Shown here: in pieces, positions 10,386 to 20,177 of the stretch | How the letters are laid out: every line of letters starts with the position of its first letter | Position numbering within the stretch: the stretch's first letter is position 1 | Source of the DNA: Flammeovirgaceae bacterium | GTDB lineage: Bacteria; Bacteroidota; Bacteroidia; Cytophagales; Cyclobacteriaceae | Direction of reading: 5' to 3' | Length of the DNA: 64,000 nucleotides | Assembly (NCBI GenBank): GCA_016712035.1 | Contig: JADJRT010000004.1 | Location: forward strand, 124,001 to 188,000 | The notes under the pieces: model-generated | The model's database searches: none | What the model was told of the DNA's origin: nothing | The model's input: the letters and a program-made list of their open reading frames with translations, nothing else | Position numbers and translations under genes: made by a program

Positions 10386-11563
10386 AAAAATATATCATTC
10401 TCCTATTCGCGAGTGTCACCTGGTCTTTAACAGGTGCCGCTCAAACCAACGTGGACAATGTCATTTCGCAGATTGCCCGGAATAACAAATCCATTTTAGC
10501 AACTCAACAATATTGGGATGCTCAGGATCTTCAATATAAAACGGGCTTAACTCCTAACAATCCAAAAGTCGAGTACGACTATCTGCCGGGCCGACCGGAT
10601 GGAGCGGGTACACAAGAGGAGTTTAACATTACCCAGGCTTTTGACTTTCCTACTGCGTATGGTAAGAAAAACAAAGTATCAGAACAGCAGGTGACACAAT
10701 CTACTTTTCAGATGATGGTGGTCAGGCAGGATATTCTTTTAGAGGCGAAGCAAGTTTGCCTTGAATTGATCTATCTGAATAAGATAAATCAAGAGTTGAC
10801 CAATCGCCTGGCACAAGTTGAAAAAGTACGCAACAGTTTTCAGGAAAAATTAGCGAAAGGAGAAGGAAATATCCTGGACGTGAACAAAGCGAACCTGCAA
10901 CTGATCACTTTAAAAAGTGAATTAGAGAGTAGTAAAAGTTCCATGAAGCAATGGAATCATAAATTGACTGAACTCAATGGAGGCATTGAGATAGCTTTTA
11001 ATGAAGCAGCTTATTCAGGGCTTCCAGTGATTCCGGAATTAAATGAATTAGATAGTATTATTGAGGCAAACAATCCTATCGCCAAAGTATTGCAACAGGA
11101 GAAAGTAATTGCTCAGCAAAAAATTGAACTGTCAAAATCAATGGCATTACCAAAGATTGAAGCAGGCTATCACGCCCAGTCCATTTTAGGTCAGCGATAT
11201 CAGGGAGCACATATTGGTTTGTCTATTCCACTTTGGGAAAACAAGAATAGAGTGAAGTTTCAACAAGCCACCTTTTCGCACAGTGACTTAAAATTGCAGG
11301 AGCATAAAACCGAGCACAGCTTCTACATAAAGCAACTGTATGAAAAATATCAGAATCTCAAGAGCACGGTAGAGGAATATAATCAGGTTTTATTAAAAGC
11401 AAATAATTCAGAGCTTCTTAACAAAGCCTTGCAAGCTGGTCAAATTTCTTCCATTGAATATTTTATGGAACTAAGCTATTTCTACGCGGCATACGATAAG
11501 CTCCTGATAAAGGATAAGGAGTTACAAAAAACAGTGGCGGAATTGTACAAGTTTCAATTGTGA
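10382..11563 (+). CDS. TolC-family outer membrane efflux channel (CusC/CzcC-type)
   Basis: A 393-aa protein with a signal peptide (MKKYIILLFASVTWSLTGAAQ) and the two long helical repeats of outer-membrane factors: alternating Ala/Gln/Leu coiled coil around residues 85-215 and 250-390, with the short conserved strand PNNPKVEYDY near the start. ATG 10382 is chosen because it opens the signal peptide and overlaps the pump stop codon, which implies coupled translation. With the two preceding genes it completes a three-part metal export complex across both membranes. Confidence 0.87.
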   Translation: MKKYIILLFASVTWSLTGAAQTNVDNVISQIARNNKSILATQQYWDAQDLQYKTGLTPNNPKVEYDYLPGRPDGAGTQEEFNITQAFDFPTAYGKKNKVSEQQVTQSTFQMMVVRQDILLEAKQVCLELIYLNKINQELTNRLAQVEKVRNSFQEKLAKGEGNILDVNKANLQLITLKSELESSKSSMKQWNHKLTELNGGIEIAFNEAAYSGLPVIPELNELDSIIEANNPIAKVLQQEKVIAQQKIELSKSMALPKIEAGYHAQSILGQRYQGAHIGLSIPLWENKNRVKFQQATFSHSDLKLQEHKTEHSFYIKQLYEKYQNLKSTVEEYNQVLLKANNSELLNKALQAGQISSIEYFMELSYFYAAYDKLLIKDKELQKTVAELYKFQL

Positions 11564-11591
11564 TCAAGAAACTGCTTTAAAGTATCCACTG

Positions 11592-12593
11592 TTACCAATT
11601 TTCATCTATCTCTGCCTTGCCACCAAAGTAAATCACTTTGTCACCGTAGATAGGATCGTAGTAGTGTCCGCCTTCTTTGTAGTCGTCATTCCAAACTTTG
11701 GTGCCATTTTGTAATCGGTATATAAAAGGAGAAAGATGAAGCCGTTCCAGGTGCCATCTACCCTCTTTACCAGAAGGAATATCTTCACCGTTGCCATATA
11801 ACATGAGGCCACCGTCAGCATAGATTTCATGCCCAGGATTTGTACTCATGTACTCATGACTTACATTCATTGCTTTATGTCCAATTTCGTGTGCTACCGT
11901 TATTCTATACCGATCAGGCCTTGACAAATTAGTAATCGTAATTATTCCCCGTAAGGCATCCGGCAGCGTATTAACATAAGAATAAGTAGGAAAAGACAAT
12001 CCACCAGTCCTAACCGTTTTCATGGCCCAGTTTCGTCCTTCTGATACTTCCAGAAAAGGAAAGAAAACATCCTGAAGTGCAATCAGGTAAATCGTTCTGG
12101 AGTTTTGTTCATCTGGCTCAATGATGCTGGTGAATGCCTCTCTGGCATGTTCGGTGAGCAGAGATGGGTGTCTTCGAGCATGCACATACATATTGGTATA
12201 TTCGGTATCGGGTATGCTAGGCACCTCATTGGCCTGAATGGAAAAATATCGGGGATTTAGTTCACCTGTTTTCACCCAAAGCAGGTTGATCTGAACGCCT
12301 GTAGGTTTATAGATTTCCTTCGCTGACCGAATACTTTCCAACATACGGGCAAGCGTCACCTTTTTAAAGGCAGTATCAAAGTTGGATGGGAAGTATACTC
12401 CGATATCAAGGGTGGGCTTCCCTTCCTCCAAATCTTTATTAAAAGCTGTAATGTCAATAGTATCTACTTTGCTCCACGCCACCCTTGGAATAGTTTGTTC
12501 CGTTGACTTTGTAGGTTCTGTACTGGTATAAGTACAGCTAAAGGAAATGGCGATTAAAAGTAGGAGTATAAGTCTTTTCATTGTTTGAGTCAT
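11592..12593 (-). CDS. putative zinc metalloprotease-like lipoprotein
   Basis: A 333-aa protein with a lipoprotein signal (lipobox near AISFSC, Cys20). A second in-frame Met at residue 5 is an equally good start. The key motif is HEIGH at residues 235-239, preceded by a hydrophobic stretch (YRITVA) and followed by H246. This looks like a zincin active site, but the third His lies seven residues after the second rather than six as in the metzincin HExxHxxGxxH pattern. The residues between are KAMNVS, without the usual Gly. I do not recognise the family. It is convergent with the channel gene. Confidence 0.6.
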   Translation of the reverse strand: MTQTMKRLILLLLIAISFSCTYTSTEPTKSTEQTIPRVAWSKVDTIDITAFNKDLEEGKPTLDIGVYFPSNFDTAFKKVTLARMLESIRSAKEIYKPTGVQINLLWVKTGELNPRYFSIQANEVPSIPDTEYTNMYVHARRHPSLLTEHAREAFTSIIEPDEQNSRTIYLIALQDVFFPFLEVSEGRNWAMKTVRTGGLSFPTYSYVNTLPDALRGIITITNLSRPDRYRITVAHEIGHKAMNVSHEYMSTNPGHEIYADGGLMLYGNGEDIPSGKEGRWHLERLHLSPFIYRLQNGTKVWNDDYKEGGHYYDPIYGDKVIYFGGKAEIDENW

Positions 12594-12757
12594 TTGGCGA
12601 TGGCGAACATACTAAATAATCCGACAGTGTTCCAGCCTCATTTTGCCCGTGGAATTCTACCACCATACGTCCACTTATATAATTACTCTTTTTCACATTT
12701 GACATAATTGGTATATTTCTTCAATTCTTTACGAAACCCCAAACAACCTAACCTTTT

Positions 12758-13468
12758 ATGCGCCACGGAATTTATTTATTACTCCTGCTTACTCTTTTCT
12801 GGTCATGCGATAAAAAAGAAACTACCACCGAACATGATCACGGTGACGGCTCCCATTCACATTCTCACGACTCTGTAACAGTAAAAGCTCCAGCAGATAC
12901 TCTTGAAAAAAGAGTAGTTGTGGCTACCCCTGTGTCGCCTGAGTATGTTCAACTGGCAACTAATGTGGAAGTGATACCGAACATCAATGACGCGGTTAAA
13001 TCAGTCGGGGTATTAACTCATGAAGGCATATTTGGTCCGTTACTTTTTGCGGAAGATATTCGATCATTTTTTATTGAATTAAAACCGGGTATGTTTTTAA
13101 GTGAACATCCACACCCAACCGAAAGCATCGTTTATACAGTAAAGGGAAAATGGGTACTGTGTAGCGAAGGTAAAAGACAGGTCATGGAAACCGGCTCCGT
13201 GTTTCATTTTGGTTCGAATATGCCCACAGGGTGGGAAGCTCCGTTTGCTGATGGTGCACTATTGTTTGTCGTTAAGTCAAAAGAAGCAGGAGAGAATTAT
13301 GAACCCTATATGAAAGGGTTGAAAGAGATGGTGCAGACTCTCGATCAGGAACGCGCCAATGGCAATCCTTTTTATTTCAATGAACTAAAGGCGGATCATC
13401 CAGCCATTCTTTTTGCAAGGAGTGTTAATCCTGATTTTGATGAAGTCTTAAAAAACATTCCTTATTGA
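12758..13468 (+). CDS. cupin-domain lipoprotein with His-rich N-terminus
   Basis: A 236-aa lipoprotein (lipobox LFWSC). After the lipidated Cys comes a histidine-rich stretch (EHDHGDGSHSHSHDS) resembling that of the small lipoprotein at 5560. Residues about 100-195 form a single cupin barrel: FFIELKPGMFLSEHPHPTE supplies the metal-binding His/Glu set and ESIVYTVKGKWVL and GSVFHFGSNMPTGWEA follow. The substrate is unknown. The shared His-rich leader suggests it belongs to the same metal-handling island as the efflux genes. It is the last gene before the mobile element. Confidence 0.7.
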   Translation: MRHGIYLLLLLTLFWSCDKKETTTEHDHGDGSHSHSHDSVTVKAPADTLEKRVVVATPVSPEYVQLATNVEVIPNINDAVKSVGVLTHEGIFGPLLFAEDIRSFFIELKPGMFLSEHPHPTESIVYTVKGKWVLCSEGKRQVMETGSVFHFGSNMPTGWEAPFADGALLFVVKSKEAGENYEPYMKGLKEMVQTLDQERANGNPFYFNELKADHPAILFARSVNPDFDEVLKNIPY

Positions 13469-13691
13469 TTTAGGCTACGAATAATTATTCCTCATAAAAA
13501 CTCACCATTCACCAATCAGAGAATCATGAGAAGTTGACACGGTTGGGGTAGTACCAATTTTAGTGATTTTAGGAGCATTCTCACCATTTGAAATTTATAA
13601 ACATTCAAAAACCTTTATAATCGTTTATGATCATTAACAATCCTTAACCTTCAATTCGTCTCCATTCTATTTTCGAACAGAATATAAGTGG

Positions 13692-16600
13692 ATGGAGGAC
13701 AAGGTTATTATAAAAGCACAATTTCTTCAGCATGTTCGCAGCGAGCTGGATGCAAAGAAAAAGCACAATCGAAAATCGGTTGAGCGCATTGCATCATCCT
13801 ATGGTATTGTTGATAAATCAGAAGTAAAAGAATACACCGAGCTTGCAATAGTTCTTAAGGCAAGGAGCATCTCACTTTCATCAACAAGCGTTGAGGAGAA
13901 ATATTGGTGTATCGTTGAGCTTTATAAAAGCCAGGTTAACATTTCGCATCGTACAAGCCAGAGTATGTTGTTGCAACAATACAGTACTCCGACTCCTATT
14001 TCCTTTTTAGCCGGAATCTTCACCAACGCAGACCAAAACATTTTAGTCTTTGAACCCTCTGCCGGAAATGGCCTTCTTACCGTAGCGGCACATCCTTCAA
14101 GGGTTATTGTCAATGAGATTGATGATTTGAGAAGATCCAATCTTCTTGATCAAGGCTATCGTCAAGTATTAAAGCAAGATGCCACACATCCATTCAAAGG
14201 ATTTGAAAAGAAGTTTGATGCCATTTTAACAAATCCACCTTTTGGACTTTTAGATCGGGATGAAAAATACGAGACCTTCAATATTGAAGTACTCGATCAT
14301 CTCATGGCCTTACGTGCGCTGGATTGCATGAAGGATAATGGTAAAGCCGCCATCATAATCGGAGGACATACACGCTATGATAAAAAAGGAAGAGTACAAA
14401 AAGGCAAAAACCGCTTCTTCTTTAATTATCTCTTTAGCCGATACTATGTAGTTGACATCATTCCCATTGATGGTAAAAAACTCTATTCCCGGCAAGGAAC
14501 TTCCTTTGATACACGATTGATGCTCATTGATGGCCGCAAGTCACAACCTTCTGGAGCGGCACCATTAAAAGACGAAGAGCGAGATAAGGTTGTGGATTCC
14601 TTTGAAGAGCTGTATGAACGCATCATAAGTGTAACCTCACCAAGACAAGAATTTGAAATGACAAGACTAGAATTAGAAGCCCAGGCTCTTGCCCTGGAAC
14701 TTGAACTGATGAGCTTTGATGAACTTGGTATGCCTTACCTACCCGCATCAAGTAGTTGCTTTGTTCTCAATACCGTTGTACCGGATTCAATGGGCTTTGA
14801 AACCCACAGTGCTTTACAACGAATAAAGGAAGCCGTTGGAGGAGATATTGACGAATATGTTCGAATCAAACTCAACTACCGAACCAATGTTGAATTATGT
14901 AAAGCTTTATCAGCCGAACAGATTGACGCGGTCGCTATGTCCGTTTACAACATCGAGGAACGAGGCGTTGGAATGATTATCGGTGACCAAACAGGAATTG
15001 GTAAAGGACGTATTGCTGCTTCTATTATTCGCTATGCCGTGGAACAAGGAGTTCAACCAATCTTCATTACCGAAAAGGCTAACTTGTTCTCTGACATCTA
15101 CCGTGATTTGTCAGCCATTGGCTCTTCACACCTTATCCCTTTTATTGTTAATGGTCGTGAGAGTAAAACTGACATCAAGGATGAAGATGGGAACATAATT
15201 TACCAGGCACTTCCAGCCGCAGACCAAAACAGAATATTTGAAGGACAACGCATACCACGAAACTTTCATTTTGTGGTAGCCACGTACTCACAGTTCAACT
15301 CCCCAGAGAAGAAGCCAACAAAGCCTGCTTTCTTGAATGCAATTGCTGAGGATAACATTGTCATCATGGATGAAGCTCACAATTCATCCGGTTCTGGCAA
15401 CACCGGAAACTTCATGCAATCTGCTTTGTCCAAAACCAGAGGTGTAGTATTCCTTTCTGCCACCTTCGCAAAGCGTCCTGATAACATGCCTATCTATGCG
15501 ATGAAGACATCCATTCGTGATGCGAGCATGACCAGGGATGCTTTGATTGAAGCGATCACCAAAGGTGGAGTGGCGTTGCAAGAAATCCTGGCAAGTCAGC
15601 TTGTGGCCGAAGGTCAAATGGTTCGAAGAGAGCGTTCTTTTGAAGGTGTTGAAGTGAATTACATCACACTCGAACAAAAAGAGCAAGAGCATAGAGCCAT
15701 TGCTGATAATGTCACATCCATTATTCGCGACATCATCAAATTTCAGACAACCTATGTGGATGAGATTGTCGATGAGTTGGATGACATCGCAGTGGCTGAA
15801 GGAAAACAAGTGGAAATTCGGGAAGGCACTTCACAAGCCGGAGTCGATAACCTACCATATTTCTCCAAAGTCTTTAACGTGATTAACCAGATGCTTTTCA
15901 GCATTAAGGCAGAAGCGGTAGCTGAACGAGCTATTGCGAGATTGAAGGAAGGGAAGAAACCGGTTATCGCTTTCGCGAGTACCATGGGAAGCTTCATTGA
16001 ACAAATGGAGAATGATGCCGGCCTTGCGGTGACCGATGGTGACACGATCAATTCAGATTTTTCATTAGTACTTCAGAAAGGTCTTGATGGAGTTCTGCGA
16101 TATACCGAGACAGACACCGATGGTGAAAAGATTTTCAAGAAGTTTGAAATCTCAGATTTCTCCCTGGAAGCACAAGCAGAGTATCTAAGAATAGGTGATC
16201 GAATCAGAGAAGCCTCAACCGGAATTACTATTTCTCCCATTGATGTGATTGTCCGAAAGATTACGGAAGCGGGATACAAAGTGGCCGAGGTTACAGGTCG
16301 CAAGTACGAGCTTCAAATTAATCCGAAGACCAACAAGGCTCTTATCATGACTCGTAAGCGGGTAAATACCAATGATGCTTTTCGTCAGTTCAATAATAAC
16401 GAGGTAGACGTTCTACTCATCAACCAGTCAGGAAGTACCGGAGCATCTGCACACGCGATCATCACTCCAAAGGTTGTCAAAGAAAAAGTGAAGCAACGAG
16501 TCATGATTGTATTGCAAGCCGAGCTTGACATCAACACAGAGGTTCAGAAACGAGGCCGGATAAACCGCACCGGACAGATTTACAAACCGATCTACGATTA

Positions 16601-18041
16601 TGTCAACTCTGCAATTCCTGCTGAGAAACGATTGATGATGATGCTTCAAAAGAAATTGAAATCGCTGGACGCGAATACCACGTCCAATCAGAAGTCATCA
16701 ACAAAGATTCTGGACGTTCCTGATTTTCTTAACAAGTATGGAGACCGCATTGTCGCGGAGTATTTAAAAGAGAATTTGGAGGTCAACACGTTATTGGATG
16801 ATCCATTGGGTCTGGCAACACGAGAAGTAGATGGAGCAGAACTAGAGGATGCAGCGCATCGAGTTTCTGGCAGAGTAGCTGTGCTTTCCACAGCCATGCA
16901 GCAAGACTTTTACAATGAAATATCCAACCGATACAATGAGTATGTAGAGTATCTCAAACAGATCGGTGAGTATGATCTTGAAGTAGAAGCGATGGATCTC
17001 CAAACTGAAACCCAATCTTCCAGGGCTGTTATCGTGGGCAAAGGTGGAACAAGTGAGTTTGGCGATGACAGCATTTTGGAGACGGTCATGGCGAACGTTT
17101 TAAAGAAACCATTCTCACGCCAGGAGCTAAGCAATCTCCTGGTCGAATCACTTCAAGGTAGAGAAGGAAGAGAATTGCAAAAGGAAGTGAAGCTGGAGTA
17201 TGAAGGCTACATGGAGGAGCAACTTAATCGTGAAATCGCTGAGAATGTTTCCTACTATGAAGACCTGATACAAAAGATTCCACAAGAGAAGAAGATTCAA
17301 AAGCTTCTTGAAAAAGGTACAGCAGATGAAGCGCAGGAAGTCATCCAAGCCAGGACAAACGAGTTACACAAGGCAATGGCTGATTCTGAAGAAAAGATCA
17401 AACGGTCTTTCAATAACCGGAGGCAATACCTGGAGTCAATTTTCAGCTCATTCTATGTAGGACGAAATCTTAACTATCCGGTCAATAGCTATGATGGCGG
17501 TCAAGAGTTAGCGCCTGCCGTAAAGAAAGGCATTCTTATGCCAGAATATTGGGAGCCAAAAAATGATGTGCAACAAAAAACCGTGGTTCCTATTTCCAGG
17601 GCAATGAAAATCATTCGCTCATTAACGATTGGATCAAGCATCACCACGAAAAATGGAGTTTCCATTTTCAGGCAACCCGACAAATTCAAATTAGTGGTCT
17701 CCGCAGCCAGATCAAAAGGTGGTGACACCTACCTTGATCCTGATCTTCTGAACATCGTTGATCGAAACAATTTTGAAAAGATTTCGGATCGTATGACTGC
17801 TTTAGTGGATGAAAACAGGATAGAGGAGTTCGTCCAGGTATTACAGGAGAAATTCAATGACAGCGTTTCGCTGAGTCCTCCGCAATACGAATTGATCAAA
17901 GGAGAAATTCCTAAAAGGGAAAGCAGGGCAAAACCTATCATGGTCGTCTTACCCAAACAATCACAATCTCAAATGGAGCAACTGGAGCTTGAAGCTCTTG
18001 CTCTGGAACTCGAATTAGAACTATTAAACTTTGCAGCGTAA
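13692..18041 (+). CDS. polyvalent protein: DNA methyltransferase-like plus Strawberry-notch helicase
   Basis: A 1449-aa multidomain protein. Residues about 95-290 form a class I SAM methyltransferase: FEPSAGNG (about 119-127, SAM loop) and NPPFG (181-185, the motif of adenine-N6 enzymes). Residues about 380-1000 form an SF2 helicase of the Strawberry-notch type: Walker A GDQTGIGKGR (431-440), DEAH (560-563), FLSATF, and a C-lobe with NQSGSTGASAHA and RGRINRTGQ (about 953-962). The remaining roughly 450 residues are helical. The motif RLELEAQALALELELMSF (325-342) recurs as QLELEALALELELELLNF at the C-terminus. Its stop overlaps the next start (TAATG). Proposed role: protecting or remodelling element DNA. 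Confidence 0.85.
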   Translation: MEDKVIIKAQFLQHVRSELDAKKKHNRKSVERIASSYGIVDKSEVKEYTELAIVLKARSISLSSTSVEEKYWCIVELYKSQVNISHRTSQSMLLQQYSTPTPISFLAGIFTNADQNILVFEPSAGNGLLTVAAHPSRVIVNEIDDLRRSNLLDQGYRQVLKQDATHPFKGFEKKFDAILTNPPFGLLDRDEKYETFNIEVLDHLMALRALDCMKDNGKAAIIIGGHTRYDKKGRVQKGKNRFFFNYLFSRYYVVDIIPIDGKKLYSRQGTSFDTRLMLIDGRKSQPSGAAPLKDEERDKVVDSFEELYERIISVTSPRQEFEMTRLELEAQALALELELMSFDELGMPYLPASSSCFVLNTVVPDSMGFETHSALQRIKEAVGGDIDEYVRIKLNYRTNVELCKALSAEQIDAVAMSVYNIEERGVGMIIGDQTGIGKGRIAASIIRYAVEQGVQPIFITEKANLFSDIYRDLSAIGSSHLIPFIVNGRESKTDIKDEDGNIIYQALPAADQNRIFEGQRIPRNFHFVVATYSQFNSPEKKPTKPAFLNAIAEDNIVIMDEAHNSSGSGNTGNFMQSALSKTRGVVFLSATFAKRPDNMPIYAMKTSIRDASMTRDALIEAITKGGVALQEILASQLVAEGQMVRRERSFEGVEVNYITLEQKEQEHRAIADNVTSIIRDIIKFQTTYVDEIVDELDDIAVAEGKQVEIREGTSQAGVDNLPYFSKVFNVINQMLFSIKAEAVAERAIARLKEGKKPVIAFASTMGSFIEQMENDAGLAVTDGDTINSDFSLVLQKGLDGVLRYTETDTDGEKIFKKFEISDFSLEAQAEYLRIGDRIREASTGITISPIDVIVRKITEAGYKVAEVTGRKYELQINPKTNKALIMTRKRVNTNDAFRQFNNNEVDVLLINQSGSTGASAHAIITPKVVKEKVKQRVMIVLQAELDINTEVQKRGRINRTGQIYKPIYDYVNSAIPAEKRLMMMLQKKLKSLDANTTSNQKSSTKILDVPDFLNKYGDRIVAEYLKENLEVNTLLDDPLGLATREVDGAELEDAAHRVSGRVAVLSTAMQQDFYNEISNRYNEYVEYLKQIGEYDLEVEAMDLQTETQSSRAVIVGKGGTSEFGDDSILETVMANVLKKPFSRQELSNLLVESLQGREGRELQKEVKLEYEGYMEEQLNREIAENVSYYEDLIQKIPQEKKIQKLLEKGTADEAQEVIQARTNELHKAMADSEEKIKRSFNNRRQYLESIFSSFYVGRNLNYPVNSYDGGQELAPAVKKGILMPEYWEPKNDVQQKTVVPISRAMKIIRSLTIGSSITTKNGVSIFRQPDKFKLVVSAARSKGGDTYLDPDLLNIVDRNNFEKISDRMTALVDENRIEEFVQVLQEKFNDSVSLSPPQYELIKGEIPKRESRAKPIMVVLPKQSQSQMEQLELEALALELELELLNFAA

Positions 18042-19612
18042 TGATAACGGCTAGTAATTATTTTATTGAAGTGGAGCGAATCGGTGTAAACACGTTGCCG
18101 GAAACGCTACAGAAAGGTCATGACCTGGTAGTGAAGAGTACATCCAACGGAGCGAATTGGGCTACCTATCAAAGTAGTGAAGGCATCAAAAAGGTCATTG
18201 ACCTATACTTTCAAAAGCTGAACGACTTCGCCTCAACTTTGAAACCGAAGGAAGCTCAACAAACCCAAGCTAAGGCTACCTCGGAACCAAAGAGGAAACC
18301 CGCAAACGGAAAAAGCAAAGAACGGAAGGCTTCCCCCAAAAAGGTGAAGGAGAAGAAAGAGCCAAAGAATGTAAAGCATGTTGAGCATATCCGAGAAGAA
18401 GTGAAATACATCAAAAGGTATGTCGGACTGCACAACAAGGTGAAATCTCCTAATGCCATCCTTTCATTCATCAAGGCCTTGCAGCGGTCCATCGTTCAAA
18501 AGCTCATCCGTAAAACCTCACCGTTGGCAGAGGAAATTGAAATGATTCAGAACAAGCTTGTTCAGGCGTACAACAAGATGAAGGGAGAAGAATCTTTTGC
18601 CATTAATGAGAAAGACCTGAATCACCTGGTCGCCATTGCTGGAGGTGAAAAGGTTTATCCCTCCATTATGGTCATCAAGAGGTTTATTGGACTGCAAGGG
18701 CAAGACGATGAGAAAAAAATAAATGGCTTCCTCAAACAACTGGAGAACCTGGTGGCAAAAAAGGAAATCTTAAAGGATGATCCATACGCGGATAAGGTAA
18801 ATGCCATCTACAAGAGCCTGAAACAAAGGACAAGTAGCAAGATTTCAATTTCCAAAGCGGAGCTGAACGGGCTGGAAGGAATTGTAAAAGCATGTGGATG
18901 CAAGGATGGCGTTGGAAGGATTTACGATACAGGAGGAAAGAAACTTAGGCCATGCAAAAGGAAGACGTATTCGGATGCAAGTCGTGGAGCTTGCTCACAC
19001 AACAAGGGATTAAGCGGAGTGCTTACAGCTGAGGAAATGGCCAATCGAAAACTTGACCTGCTTAGCTTCTTTTCATTCTGGCAATCCCTGTTCGGAAATC
19101 CGGCTAAGAACTTTACGATGATGTTTCATGGAGAGCCTCATAATGGAAAAACTATTTTCCTATTGAAGCTCGCACAATACCTGGCTGATAATTTTGGAGA
19201 TGTTCTTTATGTGTCATCCGAGGAGTTTGCATCACCTACGATGACCAAAAAGGTAAATGAGTTTTTAAATCCTTTACCTGCGCGATTACATTTTGCTGAA
19301 AACTTGCAAGACCCTAATCTTTCGAATTATCAGTTCATCATCCTTGATTCAGTGAATGATTTGGGATTAAAGATCAATGAGTACAAGGAGATGCGAAAAG
19401 AGCATCCGGATACTGCTTTCATCTTCATACTTCAACACACAAAGGCGGGAGACTTCAAAGGTGGAAAAGACTGGGAACACATTGCCGAGATAGCTGGAGA
19501 AGTTCATAAAGGCGTGGTGACAGTAACTAAAAACCGATATGCTCCTAAAAGCACCCTGGATTTCTTCAGACAATTTGGAATACAATGGCAGGAGCCACAA
19601 AGCAAGAGTTAA
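18041..19612 (+). CDS. mobile-element protein with C-terminal RecA-like ATPase domain
   Basis: A 523-aa protein translationally coupled to the helicase gene. Residues 1-65 (FIEVERIGVNTLPETLQKGHD) form a small N-terminal domain I associate with Bacteroidota mobile elements. Residues 70-125 are a Lys-rich linker, followed by helical repeats with two similar units (YIKRYVGLHNKVKS near 125 and VIKRFIGLQGQDDE near 210). A Cys-containing stretch (ACGCKDGVGRIYDTGG) comes next. The C-terminal 180 residues resemble RecA/RadA-type ATPases: P-loop GEPHNGKT (364-371), VLYVSSEE, then FIILDSVND as Walker B. It likely works with the helicase on DNA; the precise role is unknown. Confidence 0.65.
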   Translation: MITASNYFIEVERIGVNTLPETLQKGHDLVVKSTSNGANWATYQSSEGIKKVIDLYFQKLNDFASTLKPKEAQQTQAKATSEPKRKPANGKSKERKASPKKVKEKKEPKNVKHVEHIREEVKYIKRYVGLHNKVKSPNAILSFIKALQRSIVQKLIRKTSPLAEEIEMIQNKLVQAYNKMKGEESFAINEKDLNHLVAIAGGEKVYPSIMVIKRFIGLQGQDDEKKINGFLKQLENLVAKKEILKDDPYADKVNAIYKSLKQRTSSKISISKAELNGLEGIVKACGCKDGVGRIYDTGGKKLRPCKRKTYSDASRGACSHNKGLSGVLTAEEMANRKLDLLSFFSFWQSLFGNPAKNFTMMFHGEPHNGKTIFLLKLAQYLADNFGDVLYVSSEEFASPTMTKKVNEFLNPLPARLHFAENLQDPNLSNYQFIILDSVNDLGLKINEYKEMRKEHPDTAFIFILQHTKAGDFKGGKDWEHIAEIAGEVHKGVVTVTKNRYAPKSTLDFFRQFGIQWQEPQSKS

Positions 19613-19652
19613 AACAAATCAAAAGAATTATTAACAATCTAAACAGACAGAT

Positions 19653-20135
19653 ATGGAGGCAAGTGAAGTTGGTACAAAGGCAGGCATAGGGGGATTTTTG
19701 TCTAAAATCCTCGGAGCTGGTGTAAAGGAGACAGTCGATTCAATAGGAAACGCAATCGACAAGATCGATAAGTCGGATGAGAAGCTTGAACTTCAATTGA
19801 AGTACAAAGAACTTCTCCTGAATATGGAAGGAGCTTGTATTGATTATGAAAGCAAACTCCTTGAGAGCAAGACGAAAATCATTGAATCAGAAACAAAGGG
19901 GGAGAGCTGGCTTCAGAGAAACTGGCGACCTGTACTTATGTGCATTTGCATGTTTATAGTTTTCAACAACTATGTGCTGGTGCCGTACTTCAATTTACCA
20001 GTAACAACCCTCGATGATCACATTTGGACGATGATGGATTTGGGCGTTGGTGGTTATGTGGCAGGTCGATCCCTTGAGAAGATTAGTGAGAACCTAGGGC
20101 CAGTTCTTTATAATGCGAGAAAAAGGAAAAAATAG
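19653..20135 (+). CDS. 3TM-holin-like phage protein
   Basis: A 160-aa protein. An N-terminal amphipathic region (GGFLSKILGAGVKETVDSIGNAIDKI) is followed by a coiled coil. A C-terminal block then begins at GESWLQRNWRPVLMCICMF, continues through a second hydrophobic segment and ends GVGGYVAGRSLEKI. The ESWxQRxWRP and GGYxxGRSxEK pair is characteristic of the 3TM holin family of phages and gene transfer agents. Holins permeabilise the inner membrane. Here no endolysin or other lysis gene is adjacent, so it may instead be a membrane effector of the element. It lies 40 bp after the ATPase gene. Confidence 0.75.
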   Translation: MEASEVGTKAGIGGFLSKILGAGVKETVDSIGNAIDKIDKSDEKLELQLKYKELLLNMEGACIDYESKLLESKTKIIESETKGESWLQRNWRPVLMCICMFIVFNNYVLVPYFNLPVTTLDDHIWTMMDLGVGGYVAGRSLEKISENLGPVLYNARKRKK

Positions 20136-20177
20136 TTTTGGAAGTGGTTTGTTGGTATATATTTAAGGAGCGAAAGA

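Noticed and set aside
15384..15809. 141-aa antisense ORF in the helicase gene
   Set aside because: Shadow of the helicase motifs on the opposite strand; no start context or homology-like features.
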